In this document: positions 21,659-33,600 of the stretch, one piece after another
Position numbering within the stretch: the first letter of the stretch is position 1
Layout: each line of letters begins with the position of its first letter
Assembly (NCBI GenBank): GCA_030063045.1
Contig: JAQSEB010000015.1
Location: 1,488,001-1,552,000, forward strand
From: Pratylenchus scribneri
Taxonomy: Eukaryota > Nematoda > Chromadorea > Rhabditida > Pratylenchidae
Direction of reading: 5' to 3'
DNA: 64,000 nucleotides
Notes under the pieces: generated by a model
Database searches by the model: none
Told to the model about the DNA's origin: nothing
The model's input: only the letters and a program-made list of their open reading frames with translations
Program-made: the position numbers and the translations under genes

Positions 21659-22331
21659 CATTAAAATGGGTTCCGGACAATTGGGCACTGGACAATTGGG
21701 TCGCATGTTTGTGAAATTTATCCTTGCGAATAAATTTTATTTCATTTATTATTTGGCAAAGAATCTGAGGCGATTCCGTCTCCTTTTAATTTAGAATTTG
21801 ATTGGCATGTGTCAGGCAGTCGTCTATCCCAATTCCCTTCCATCAATTCCCTCCCTTCCATCAGTCCTTTCTCTTGTAGGGGCCAATCTCCATAAGTACC
21901 AAAAAAAGAAAAGGTAAATTTCGACTTATGTCGACAGAAAGAAAAAATTATTTACGCTTTTCTCTTTGTTAAAAAGCACACGTTTTAATTTATTCAGCAC
22001 AAAGTACTCTTCGCTAAAAAATAGGTACGCGATTTTCCCTAATGGGCGATTTTCCCTAATCTCTAGCATGTACTATTTCCGCTAGACTCCTATGCTCCGA
22101 AGCCCATAAGCCCATATTCCCTAGCCCCTACTCTGATTAGGGAAAATCGCGTCCCGACCAAAAATAGTTAAGAAAATAAAATTTTTATTTTGGTGCCCAA
22201 TTGTCCGGGGGGGGGGGGGGGTGCCCAATTGTCCGGAATACATGGTGCCCAATTGTCCGTGCCCAATTGTCCAAATCAGCTAGTGCCCAATTGTCCAGTG
22301 CCCAATTGTCCATCCACCCATTAAAATTGGG
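21659..22331. mobile_element. Family H element, ends made of CCCAATTGTCC units
   Basis: The left end has GGACAATTGGGCACTGGACAATTGGG and the right end six or so copies of TGCCCAATTGTCC in the opposite orientation, one followed by a run of about 18 G. The outermost blocks are CCCATTAAAATGGG and CCCATTAAAATTGGG. Same design as family F (short oligomer arrays facing each other round an AT-rich core). Boundaries approximate. Confidence 0.5.
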
Positions 22332-22906
22332 CAATGGGCACAAATATTCTGCTGCTGGTCAATGCACCCCTCCACCCCTCCCCACACTCAATCATTTCGC
22401 TCTTCTTCCACCATCCTACCTCAAAAAAATTATCATTGTCCAATGCCCCCCCTACTCCCACAACCACAACCATATTCACTTTGTCATGCCCATCCTTCAT
22501 TTTCCAAAAAAACCCATTGGCTAGCCCACTCGCCCCCCCCCCCCCCCCCCCCCCCCTCCTAAACCCTTCTCCATTTATCTCCCCACCCTTATTAGTCAAA
22601 TATGGCCAGCAGCAGCAGTCCTCTTTCCTCTCACCCACACCCATTTCCATATATCCTTCTTTCTCCTCCTCTCCTAAAATCTCATTCCACATTTGTTTCG
22701 ATCACTTGAGTAAATTTGCAAAAATGGATAAAATTTCTTTCAAAATGAAATCAGTTTGAATAAATAAAAAAAATTTTCCCTAATTCATCCATTCATTTCA
22801 TTACGAAAAATCCTAAAGAAATTAATTTTATAAAATTATTTTTCACTAACATTTTTCTTAAATAAATTTTACCTTTTTAAATATTTTAATTACTGAAAAA
22901 ATACCG
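22332..22906. repeat. C-rich low-complexity stretch upstream of the oxidase gene
   Basis: Pyrimidine-rich DNA with a run of about 24 C near 22531-22557. Several long frames run through it on both strands, but they are compositional (proline- or glycine-rich) and have no family likeness. Confidence 0.6.
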
Positions 22907-25900
22907 ATGAGACCGAATTTATATGTCTTTTATTTCTTTACCTTCGCATTATTTATCATATATGGACAAAATTATGCAACTAAGATTGGTACAATTTTCT
23001 ATAATAAATAAAGTATATAAAATTTTTTCTCATCAGAAAGAGAATATGATGTCATTGTGATTGGTGCCGGAATAATGGGCAGTTCAATTGGCTACAAATT
23101 GGCACTGGCGGGAAAGAAGGCGCTAATTTTGGAAAAAGTAAATAGTATTAAGATTAAATATACAAATGCATTTAATCCGAATTCATTTAGAAAGAGAATG
23201 AATTTTAAATGCTTAAAAATTTTTGATTATTTTAAGCCACTTTTCTCCAGCAGTCTTAAAACATTCAATGCAATTCTTTGCATTAAAATTTAAAAAACAA
23301 TTTTTGGATTTTTAAAATGATGTCAAGGAATTATTTAAAAATATTAGCAGTAAATTTACAAAAAAAATTACTAAAACGGTACTTATCCAGTTTAGGTCCA
23401 CTTTTTTGGAAAGTGCTTGGTCCCCCCTATGGTTTGTCATATATCGGGTTAGGGTCAATTGGGGTTGGGTTAGGGATAGGGTGGGGTAAGAATCATCTTA
23501 CGTGTATCCTAAAACCCAAACCCTAAAAGCAGGGGGGACCAAGCACCTTCCAAAAAAGGACCTAAACTGGATAAGGTACCAAAAAAAATTTTTTATCACG
23601 CCATAGGAGGATTTAGGCCATCCACATGGCTCCTCCCATGGCGGCTCGCGCATCATTCGCTACATGCATAGTAATGAAATGTGGCTCCCGTTGGTGCACG
23701 ATGCTTACTTAGAATGGGCACAGTTGGAGGAAATCGTTGGAAAGCAGGGGCAACTATTAATGTGAGAAAATTATTTAAATTGTATTAAAAAATAATATTT
23801 TAATTCGGTGTTAGCTGTTAGGTCATGTCCACATTAGTGCAAATGTTGTTCTTTTCGACTTATAATAAATCAGTAACCAATTTTAAACCCAACAAACCTT
23901 ATACTATTTGGTAGATCTCATCGAGACGCATCGATTGGTATATATATTGTGAAATTTTGACCCAAAATTAAAGGGTATTAAATTGTTTAAACCATATTTT
24001 CCAATTTTTGGTCTTAAACTCTTTAATTTTGGGCCAAAACATGAAAAATTATATACCAATCGATGCGTCTTGATGGGATCTACAAAATAGTATAAGGTTT
24101 GTTGGGTTTAAAACTTGTGGTACTTGTATACTTTGTATCCGCCAGAACCCCTAAAAAATTTCGAATTTTTTTTGAAAAAAAATTTTTTTCGGAAATGATA
24201 TATCAATCGACGCGTCTTGACGAGCTGATTGCAAAAATATCAAAAATTTTGAGCAGGCGAGCATTTTTGGCCAAGTTATGGCCATTTGAAAATCACAAAA
24301 GTGCTTGGTCCCCCCTATGGGTCTGAACTCGAAAAATTTTTTGGAAATTTTTTCAATCAAATTATAACTCATTCGACGCCGCTCGATGAGTAGAGTGTGA
24401 ATCTGTCATCGTTTTCGCAGAAAACACAAAAATAAAAAAGTTACAATCGCGCAAATCTGCGCAGTTCCAACAGATTCCAGCGAAACTAAAATGGCCATAA
24501 CTTTTTTAATTTTGAGTTTTACGAGAAATCGATGACAGATTCAAGCTTATCTCATCAAAACGCATAGAATGAGATATAAGTTCAACAAAAAAATTTCCAA
24601 AAAATTTTCGAGTTCCAACCCATAGGGGGGACCAAGCACTTGTGTGATTTTTATCAAGGCGTAACTTTTTTACTTTTGAGTTTTATGCAAAACCGATAAC
24701 ATTTTCGTTACCAGCTCATCAAGACGCGTCGATTGATATATCATTTCCGAAAAAAATTTTTTTTCAAAAAAAAATTCGAAATTTTTTAGGGGTTCTGGCG
24801 GATACAAAGTATACAAGTACCAAACTTGTTTCTGAATTATTAAAAGTCAAAAACACTCACATTTGCACTATTGTGGACATGACCACATTTGCATTGCACT
24901 GCTCTTTATCTATTGTGGTGATGGCCTCGGACGTTTTAATTCATTTTCTTTTCATTTGAAAATTTATTAGAATTTAGATAACAAATGTTCAGATGAAATT
25001 TTTGATTTTATCAGAACAGTAAAATTTTTGAATTTTCATTTTCTCGGTATTAAATTCAGTGTTTATAAGCCAATTATTTCCGAAAAAATTAATAAATTTT
25101 AGTTGAATTATTTCAATAATAATCCTTTATAAAAATAATTTAATAATATTATATTAAATAAATTTTTATTAAAATAATTTAATTAATTTTATTAAAAAAA
25201 TATGAATTTATTTCAAGTAAAAATGGTCTTCTTACAATGGAAAAAGACAAAGTTGCAACAGAAAATCGAGCCAATGTTCTCAAAAAATATGACATTGAAG
25301 GATATGTGTGGAAAGGATCGGAAGTGACCAGAAATTTTCCTCATTTGGTAAATTACGACGACGATTGGTGGGCCTTATATGAGCCGAGCGGGGCCACACT
25401 AAAAGCAGATGAATGCTTGGAAGCAATTCAAGTGAAAAAATAAATAAATTTTTAAAATTATTAAAAGTTTAAAAATATTTTTCAGTTTTTATGATAGAAT
25501 AAATACAATAAAAAATATTCTCTTAATATTTTTAAAATACTATAAAAATTTTTTAATTATTTTATTCCTAAACAAAAAATAGAAACAATTTTTGCATCAT
25601 GGAGGCAAAATAAATGCCAACGAGGAATTCACTGGATATGAACATTTTGGTGATCAAATGGTGGTCAATACAAAGAAGCGGAGTTGATTTTTCTTAAATT
25701 ATTTAAAAATTTAATAAACAGAATATTAAATATTTTTAATAATCTTTTTTTTACTAATTATGCAAAAATATGAGAGATAATATTAATTTGGCGAAAAAAT
25801 ACTGAATTTGGCGAAAACTTTTCGTGTCGAAAAATATTTTATTTTTGAGGCCATATAACTTGGCCCTAATTAGGGGTTTAGGGCTAGGGTTAGGTTCAGG

Positions 25901-27989
25901 GCAGGCATGGGATTAGGGGCTAAGGGCTAGGGGTTAGGGAATCTTAAAGAAGTCTGATTTGGCCAAGTTATATGGCCTCAAAAATATAATATTTTTCGAC
26001 ACGAAAAGTTTTCGCCAAATTCAGTGTTTTTTCGCCAAATTAAATGACTTCCAAAATATGAATAAAAATTAATATTTGCCAACAAATTAAAGATGGAACC
26101 ACTGCCCAATATAGGGCTAAGCGAATTGTGATTGCCGCCGGAGGATGGCTTCAAACATTGTTTAAAGATTTGAAAGTTGAAGCGCAACCATATTTGCTTG
26201 GTTCATATTTTTGGAAAATTGATGATTCAAACGCGCAAAAATATTTCAATCCTAAAAACCATGGGAAAAAAATTCAGGAAAATGATGGAAAAGATAAAGA
26301 AGCACTAATTAGTGGCCATATTGAAATGGGAAAAAGAAAACATCCCATCGGTTATGATGTTCAATCATCTTCTTCGCCAAAGCATGGGGCAGTTTACAAA
26401 AAGCAAAAAATAGAAACAAAATTACCTACTTTACCTTCGCCGACATTGTTGATTACGAACCCAGTTGTCGGTGAACATGGTGAGCTAGAGGAATTGTACG
26501 CTATTCCCGGATTCGATTATGAAAATGAAATCAAGGTTTGTTGATGAATGAAAGGAAAAAATATGTTGAATAATTCAGCAGATTGGCATTGAAAATTCGA
26601 ATTAAAAAATTAAAAAAATTCATATAAAATGTGATTAATTTTTTTATTGTTTCAAAGCTAATCATATAGTAATAGTTGACTTTGTACCCCCCTTTTTCCA
26701 AAAAATTTTTTTTTATTTTATCCTAAAAAAGTGTATTTAGTGGTAATCGAGGTTGGGGAATCCGAATTTGACATTCATTTTGTCATATCTTAACTTTTAC
26801 CAAGATAGGCAAAGGGGGGGGGGGCAAGGGCATTTTTGGTGAAAATTTTTGCCTAGTCAAATTATAGCTCATTCAACGCAGCTCGTCGAGCTGAATCAAA
26901 TGGTACCATTATTATTGAATAATATTGCAATATAGGCAATTTAGAGGTCTAAATACCTTACCAAGAAAAATTATTCTTTTGGTCATAACTTGCCTATATT
27001 GCAATATTATTCAATAATAATGGTACTATTTGATTCAGCTCGACGAGTTGCGTTGAATGCGCTATAATTTGACTAGGCAAAAAAATTTTCACCAAAAATG
27101 CCCTTGGTCCCCCTATGCTTTTTCTTGGTAAGAGTTGGCATTATCTTACCAAGATGGTAATATATGATAAAATGGACGTCAGAATCGAATTCCCTGATTT
27201 AAATTACCCCTAAAAACGCATTTTCGGACAAAAATATTTTTTTGATTTTTTTTTTCAGAAAAGGGGATACAATGTCAACTATTACCAATCATATTTTTTT
27301 ATTATTGAATTTACTTATTTTTTTATTCATTTATTTTATTTATATTATTTTTAGTTTGCCATTCATAAAGGCAAAAAAATTGAAGGTAACATAGAGAAAA
27401 ATGAGAATAGAATAGCCGAAGAATGGATGTGGAAAATTCCGCAAAAACATTTGCAAGAGCATTTGCCGTCAGTGAATTCACTTAGACCATCACATTCAAC
27501 AACCTGCATTTACACGGTACCATAGGGAAAATTAAATAACTATTCTTAATTTTAATGGAAAATAAAATAATTAATTTAAAATAAATTTTTTTTATTTTAC
27601 TGATAATAAATTGTTCAAAATAGGTACATAGAATGAAGAATTAAAAAATAGTTCCAAAAACAATACAATTTTAGAAAATATTTAAAAAGAATTAATTTTA
27701 AAAATCTTAAAAATTTATTAAAAATTAATAAAAAAAAAAGATGACACCGGATGAAATGTTCATTGTGGATCAGCATCCAAACAATCATAATGTATTTATT
27801 GTTGGCGGTTTCTCCGGGACTGGCTTCAAATTTGGACTTACAATTGGCAAAATGATGGTACAAATGTTGGAACATGGAATGGACAAACCCATTTATATCC
27901 ATGGCTTCCATGGGAAGGAAGAATTTAAAAATATGCCAACATTCAGTTTGAATCGGGAAGCAACAAAACAGATTGTCAAACTTCGATGA
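22907..27989 (+). CDS. FAD-dependent sarcosine/pipecolate oxidase-like enzyme with signal peptide
   Basis: Eight exons: 22907-22988, 23037-23137, 23607-23761, 25218-25431, 25583-25682, 26093-26535, 27355-27516 and 27741-27989. All phases agree, giving 501 aa. Exon 1 supplies a signal peptide (MRPNLYVFYFFTFALFIIYG), then the dinucleotide-binding motif DVIVIGAGIMGSS (G37, G39, G42) and KKALILEK. Family blocks follow: HPHGSSHGGSRIIRYMHSNE, YEPSGATLKADECLEAIQ, KRIVIAAGGW and TTCIYTMTPDEMFIVD, where C416 matches the cysteine that binds FAD covalently in monomeric sarcosine oxidase, then FIVGGFSGTGFKFG. Known relatives oxidise N-methyl or cyclic amino acids and are often peroxisomal (SKL-type end). 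This one ends IVKLR and has an export signal, so it is probably secreted or luminal. Exon 6 has an extra charged insert of about 60 residues. Four introns hold transposons. Confidence 0.87.
23378..23580. mobile_element. Family A MITE (A2) in oxidase intron 2
   Basis: 203 bp, ends GGTACTTATCCAGTTTAGG and its complement, with AAGTGCTTGGTCCCCCCTAT inside and GTTAGGG-type runs at the centre. Flanks do not give a clear target duplication. Confidence 0.8.
23821..24884. mobile_element. Family C element (C2), split by a nested family A element
   Basis: Ends GGTCATGTCCACATTAGTGC and the near-complement ending GTGGACATGACC. Inside are facing copies of the ATCGATGCGTCTTGATG block and AACCTTATACTAT tracts. 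The right half is interrupted by the 703-bp element at 24119-24821. Confidence 0.75.
24119..24821. mobile_element. Family A MITE (A1), 703 bp, perfect 8-bp target duplication
   Basis: Ends GGTACTTGTATACTTTGT and complement, flanked by AAACTTGT at 24111-24118 and 24822-24829. A long palindrome containing four copies of the TCGACGCGTCTTGACGAG-type block and two opposed CTTGGTCCCCCCTATGGG blocks. Nested inside C2. The 8-bp duplication and ends are hAT-like by inference. Confidence 0.88.
25793..26043. mobile_element. Family K palindromic MITE in oxidase intron 5
   Basis: The left end carries TAATTTGGCGAAAA repeats and TTTTCGTGTCGAAAAATA, the right end their complement. Inner ends GAGGCCATATAACTTGGCC are inverted too, and the centre is GGGTTAGGG-rich. 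A decayed relative lies near 32570-32700. Confidence 0.7.
26668..27286. mobile_element. Family J MITE in oxidase intron 6, perfect 8-bp target duplication
   Basis: Ends AGTAATAGTTGAC and GTCAACTATTACC, flanked by AATCATAT (26660-26667 and 27287-27294). Palindromic interior with CAACGCAGCTCGTCGAGCTG and its complement, and CCTTGGTCCCCCTATG near the right end. Confidence 0.85.
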
Positions 27990-28406
27990 TTAAAAATCAC
28001 ACAAATATGTGTAGTGAAGAAAATGGAGCAATTTTTATTTTCTATTTTTCTTACTTTTTAGAGTTTTCTCTCATGTCTATCTCTAATTTATCTTTTAATT
28101 ATTTTTTTCCTTTCCTGGTGCTTTTTATATTGTTGTGATTTATCAAAACAATTTTTCCATCAAATGGTATAAATGAGACATGTTGACAAAAAAATTATGA
28201 AATTTGAAATATAAAATATAGAATTGGTAAAAAGATTTATTGGGGATATATAACATGACCATAATTAAGTGTTAGGGTTTAAGCTGGCTTGGTTTGGATT
28301 ATATAGCTTGTAAAATAGAAAATTTTTTAAAAGCAAATCAAAATAATATTAAAAGCAAAACACAAAATTGGGAAGACATTTATTTTTTAAAAAATAGAAT
28401 TAAATC
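27990..28406. other. 3' flank of the oxidase gene, no other gene seen
   Basis: AT-rich, no convincing exon on either strand. The frame across 28294-28488 lacks an ATG. Confidence 0.5.
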
Positions 28407-28545
28407 CGTACGGGGCAGTGTTTTTCTGTTCCAACTTTTTTCAAACTGTTCTGTTCCTGTTCTGTTCTCAGAATGTGGAACAGTCTAATTGTTCTGTTCC
28501 TGTTCCCTGTACCAACTTGGGAACAGGAAACAGAAATAGGAAATC
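28407..28545. repeat. TTCTGTTCC-rich inverted element
   Basis: Several CTGTTCTGTTCCTGTTC units, then GGAACAGGAAACAG in the opposite orientation. Built like the family D elements from a degenerate short oligomer. Ends not defined. Confidence 0.45.
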
Positions 28546-28658
28546 AATGAAAAATAGCATGGCAGCATAAATGAAAATTTAAAAAATGGGCTTATTGACC
28601 TTTCAAATATTTAAATTGGCAATAAAATAATAAGCAAATCCCAACCACCGAAAATTTT

Positions 28659-28735
28659 TGTCGATTGGCGAAGAGGGGGAGATGGAATGGAGATGAATTG
28701 AGTGAGGTGTAGGTTCGAATCCCTCAACTTCAAAA
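28659..28735 (+). pseudogene. tRNA-like sequence with A- and B-box (tRNA relic or SINE head)
   Basis: TGGCGAAGAGG at 28666 matches an A-box and GGTTCGAATCC at 28712 is a perfect B-box. They are 46 bp apart, as in a tRNA, and a T-run follows at about 28737. The acceptor stem does not pair and the T-stem has two mismatches, so it is not a working tRNA. Confidence 0.45.
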
Positions 28736-30284
28736 AATTTTTTTTTGTACTGAGAAACTGATTTTGATGCTTTCTAGGCATTTTTCTTTGAAAATATAGT
28801 AAAAATGTTTATTTTAGAATGACAAAAGAATTTTGAGATATAAGCCTAACTGTGCCCATGGGCACACTCCCAATTGGTCATCAAGTTTTTTATAAAAATT
28901 TTGAATATTTTTTACTACAATGATTTATATCAATAGGTCTTATTATAGTATTTCATCAGTAGAATATAATAGAAAAAGAATATCAAATGGCACTGTGAAA
29001 CATTACCGACCGTGATTATCAAAAGGAGGTATTTTTGTATTTATAATTATTACTAATTTTGGATTTATTGAAACAAAATACAGCTAAGACATTTGCAAAC
29101 TTTTACATCATTACATTAACGAAATTACATCATTCAAGAAAAAATTAGTTATTATTTATATGGATTTCGACTGAGAGCTGAGACTCAAAATTTTGTTCAT
29201 TATAGCAAAAAATTAGTCCTTTTATTCCGTCTTCATTTAAATTTAAAGAAATAAGTGGTGTGAAATTTAAAAAAAAATGAATTTAAATAATGAGCAAAAT
29301 TAATTAAATAGCAAAAAAAATTATTTAAAAAGATAAATTAAATATGGCCTGGAAATTATTAGAAAAATGAGAAGATCATCAAAGGCAAAAAGAATCAACA
29401 AAAATAATTTTAAAAAATTATTTCATGTTGGAATTAATTATGGAATTTTTTAAAATATCCCCGATATTAAAAATCATCCACTTCATTTCATTTTTACTCA
29501 TTCTTCGGCTCCCAAACTGAACAATGAAATTGCATCCGAATTGTCGACCACATTTGTCAGCTTAAAAAGAATAATTTTATGATTTTAGTAGATTATTATT
29601 TTTAGATTTTTCCACTTAAATATTAATTTTTAGCGCTTATTTTTCAATTAAATCGTATAAAAAATTGTCGTTTTTAAAGCCAATAAAAATGGACAAATAT
29701 GACTTCTTTATAATTTCCTGCTCAAATTTAATTTAATTCTATGTTTATAATTCATTTATGGTATAAAAATATATTATTGGCCAGTAAATAAGTTCCTTTA
29801 TTTTAATGGATTTTTTGTTGCAAAAATTTTTAAAATTAATTTTAAAAAAATATTTAAAATTCGATTTTTATAGAATAATTATTACAGATTAATCTCAATC
29901 TCCGGGTTTTTTTGCTATTAAAAATTAATTAAATTTATGTAGAAAATTATGATGAAAAAAATTAAATTTATTGTAGGTTTTTTGCCATATGGCCAACATA
30001 ATTTTAGAATTCTAAAAAGAAAAATTTCTTGTTGAATTAATCTTCAATCCCGGGGAATTTTCGAAATAAAATATTGGCGTAAATTAAATTATTCGGAGAA
30101 TTTTTCGCCATTTTCTACCAAATTTTTTGTAGCTTAATAAAAAATTGCAGCGGAAATTTGAAATTGGGATGAAAAAGTAAAGGCACTCAAAAATCCAATA
30201 ATTCCTCCATTCAGCTGGGACCCCAAAATTAATAATGGCTAAATTTTACCTATTTTAGTATCGTTTTTGGCACTAAAAATTTCC
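28736..30284. other. AT-rich intergenic DNA, no gene recognised
   Basis: No exon with family likeness and no long open frame on either strand. Mostly A/T runs. Confidence 0.5.
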
Positions 30285-30495
30285 GGTACTTATATGGTTT
30301 ATATCCGCTTTTTTGAAAAGTGCGTGATCCCCCCTTTGGTTTTAGTGTTTGGGTTTGGGTTTAGGATACACGTAAGATGATCCTTACCCCATCCTATCTC
30401 TAACCCAACCCTGAATGACCCTAACACGAAATATGACAAACCATAGGGGGGACAAAGCACTTTCCAAAAAAGCGGATACAAACCGTATAAGTACC
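30285..30495. mobile_element. Family A MITE (A3)
   Basis: 211 bp, ends GGTACTTATATGGTTTATA and near-complement. Flanks AAATTTCC and AAATCTCC are an 8-bp duplication with one mismatch. Inside are AAGTGCGTGATCCCCCC and its opposed partner. Confidence 0.83.
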
Positions 30496-30613
30496 AAATC
30501 TCCTTCCTAGAATGACCCTAACCCTAATTCTGCTCGTAATTTTTCTTCTCAACAAAAAAAATGGGACCCAAGTGTGATAATTATTTATTAAAATCCAAAA
30601 ATATTTTATTCGA

Positions 30614-33600
30614 TTAAAATTTCCCATCTTTTTTAAATAAAACACACACCGGTGCAGCCAACGATGCTTGAAGCGCCGCAGAATTCTGTGCCGATTCTGC
30701 CTGCTGGCGTTGGACTCTTCCTTGGTTTTGTTCTCGGACTCTTCCTTGGTTTTGTTCTCGGACTCTTCCTTGGTTTTGTTCTCGGACTCTTCCTTGGTTT
30801 TGTTCTCGTCGATCGGTCAACGGTGAATTTTGATTGCTACTTCCCGCCGATGTTCCTTCGCCTCCTCCTCCATTTTCGGCATCATTTTGTTGCCCTCCTC
30901 CATCCTCATTATCACTCCATCCATCCGAGGATGTGCCCCAATCACATTCAATGTATTTTGGCCGATATGCGTCCACCGATGTTGTGTCCAAATTGACGAG
31001 AAGTGGATTTCGCCGAACTCGAGGGCCTTGACGTCGTCGGCGATAACGGCTAATTTTTGAAAGGGTGAAATTTTAATTTTATTTTATGCAAATTTTTATT
31101 AGTTTTTCAATAAGAATCAAAAAATAAATTAAATTTTAAAAAAAATAAGGCAGAATAATTTAATCCTTATGAAAGGTTTTAAATTTTATGCCTTTCGAAA
31201 ATTAGTTATTTTCGATAGAAAATTGGTATTTTTAAGCTCAAATTTTGAATTTTTAAACAGTTTTCGAGTTATTTTTTCTAAACATAATTTTTGTATTAAA
31301 ATTTTTTAAAAAATATTCTCTGTATTCTCACCGCACTCTGCCATTTGCAAATGTGTTCAAAAATCGTCTATTCTGGTCATAATCATGCTCACGGCGTTCA
31401 TCATTTCCATTGACCAGAGCATTTGGGCCCCAACCATTTGATTCCTCCTCGAGATCATCATCATCACTGAAAAATTAAAATTTTTCTGTAAAAATTGGTG
31501 ACTCTAAGAAATTTTTTGTTGGGAATATTCTAATGTGGTCCAGTTTATTAAAAAAAAAATTAAATTTTTTGGGTTATTATCATAGGGATTTCAATTTCGA
31601 GGAGAGGGCGAAAAGCCCCGAGATATTTAAATTTTTTCCGGAAAATATTTTCATTTGGTTGTTAAAATCTATTCTTTTTATTCTTCTTTTTGAGAAGCCC
31701 TTTTTGGTTTTAAACAAAATTTTCTTCTATAAAGCTTATTGATTAATTCTTTATTATTTTAAATAAAATTCTATGCCCTAAAGCAACTTTGTACTTTAAA
31801 TTAAATTTGAGTTTTTCTGGTGGTTGTTAGGTTTTTGGACTTGTATATCCTAGGACACTTTTCTTATAATTAAAAGCTTTTATGCCCTATATAAAGCGGA
31901 ATTTTCAAATATTTTATAAATATAATCTTTGCCTAATGAATAAATTGTCCAAAGAATCAATTCCATAAAAATAGACAACTATTAACATTTTCTCGCGCAC
32001 AAAAAAATTTATTTTAATTTCGCAAATCCATTATTACTTATGTAAAATACAGACAGACCGATTAATGCTTGCCCAATAATTTTGTTGATATCTATTCCAA
32101 TTTGCACGGACATCAGTAGCATTAGCAATTGGCGCCTGCTGCTGATGTCTATGCCATGGTACGCGGCATCGACAATCATTGCTATTACATCGATTTAGGG
32201 TGGTGGCGGTGGTGCCATTTGCATTCAAGGATGAATTTTGGGCGCCGCGATTTTGTGAACTAGGAAAATTTGTTGGAACTTATATTAATTTATGTAAAAA
32301 TTTGGAAAATTCTTTTCTAATTGAAATTTAATTTGCCCAAAGAAATATTAAATTTATCCAAAATTTTTCAATCAACAGAAATTTGCGGTACTCATCAAAA
32401 ACGAAATTTGTAGCCCAATACCCACACATCCTTCTAAATTTTATGTTCAGCCTAATGATAGGACTAATACTGGTCGCAAATTTTATTTTGTTATAGTTAT
32501 ATTTATATTTGTCATCGTTTTTTGGCAAGATTGCAAATTTTGCCATACGAATTTTTCGCATTGAAAAATAATCTTTTTGAAGTCATATTGCTTGGCCATA
32601 ATAAAGCATTGGGGTTTAGGAATAGAATTAAAAGATTAGAGCCTATTAGCTGTCGGTAAGGAATTTTGAAAAAGTCTGATCTGACTAAATTATTAAATAA
32701 AGGATTTATTTTCGTTTTTGAAAATTTATGCTAATTAAATATAGCAAAATAGCGAAGTGTGTAAAAAATTTTGCAATTTTAAAAATTCGACTTTGATCTT
32801 ATTAGCTTATTGATCGATGCCAAAAACTATACCATTGATTAATAATTTATCCTATATCCTTTAACTTAAAACATGCGAATTAATTGGATTAAATGACGGC
32901 GGCTTTGTGGGGAATCAAAAAATTTTTTGATTGAAAAGTATCAAAATTGTATATTTTTGAATTTAGATAACAAATTCAACTTTTTTTAAATTCAAAATTC
33001 TTACTTTTCTCTGTAATTTAATGCTCCATTCAAAGGTTGTTGACGATCAGCAGCAGGAATACGTTGAGAAGGAAAATGTCCGCCAGAAGCATGTCTAACA
33101 TCGCCATATGGTGTCTCCGTCTCCAACCTTTGAAGAAAAATAATAATAATTTTCATCGAATATTAGCTATTACCTATTAGTTAGCTTTAAATTAAGTCAA
33201 TTTGGTAATATTTCCTTAGATTGGATTGTGATGAATTAATTAAAAATAAATGAATTTGGTGGAAATTGCAAAATTACCAAAGGGATAAAATAGGCCAAAA
33301 ATTTTGTTCAATAATTTTGATACCAAAAATGCTTTAAAGAAGGAAATTAATCCAAAATGTAAAAAAATAAGTAAATTTTGGTATAAAAAAATAAAAACGA
33401 CTAAAAGAATAAAATATTCGGAAATTGGATAGAGTTCATCAATACGCATCGATTGGCTTATAATTTTTTAATGGTTTATTCAAAATTAAAGGATTTTAAA
33501 CGGTTAAACCGATTTTAATTTTTTTTGGTTCAAATTTCAAAACTAAATTTTAATTGGTAAAAACCCAAGAAACAAAAAACATAACCAATATATGCGACTT

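Noticed and set aside
22321..22759. Proline- or glycine-rich long frames on both strands
   Set aside because: Caused by the C/G-rich low-complexity tract; no domain, and both strands are open in several frames at once.
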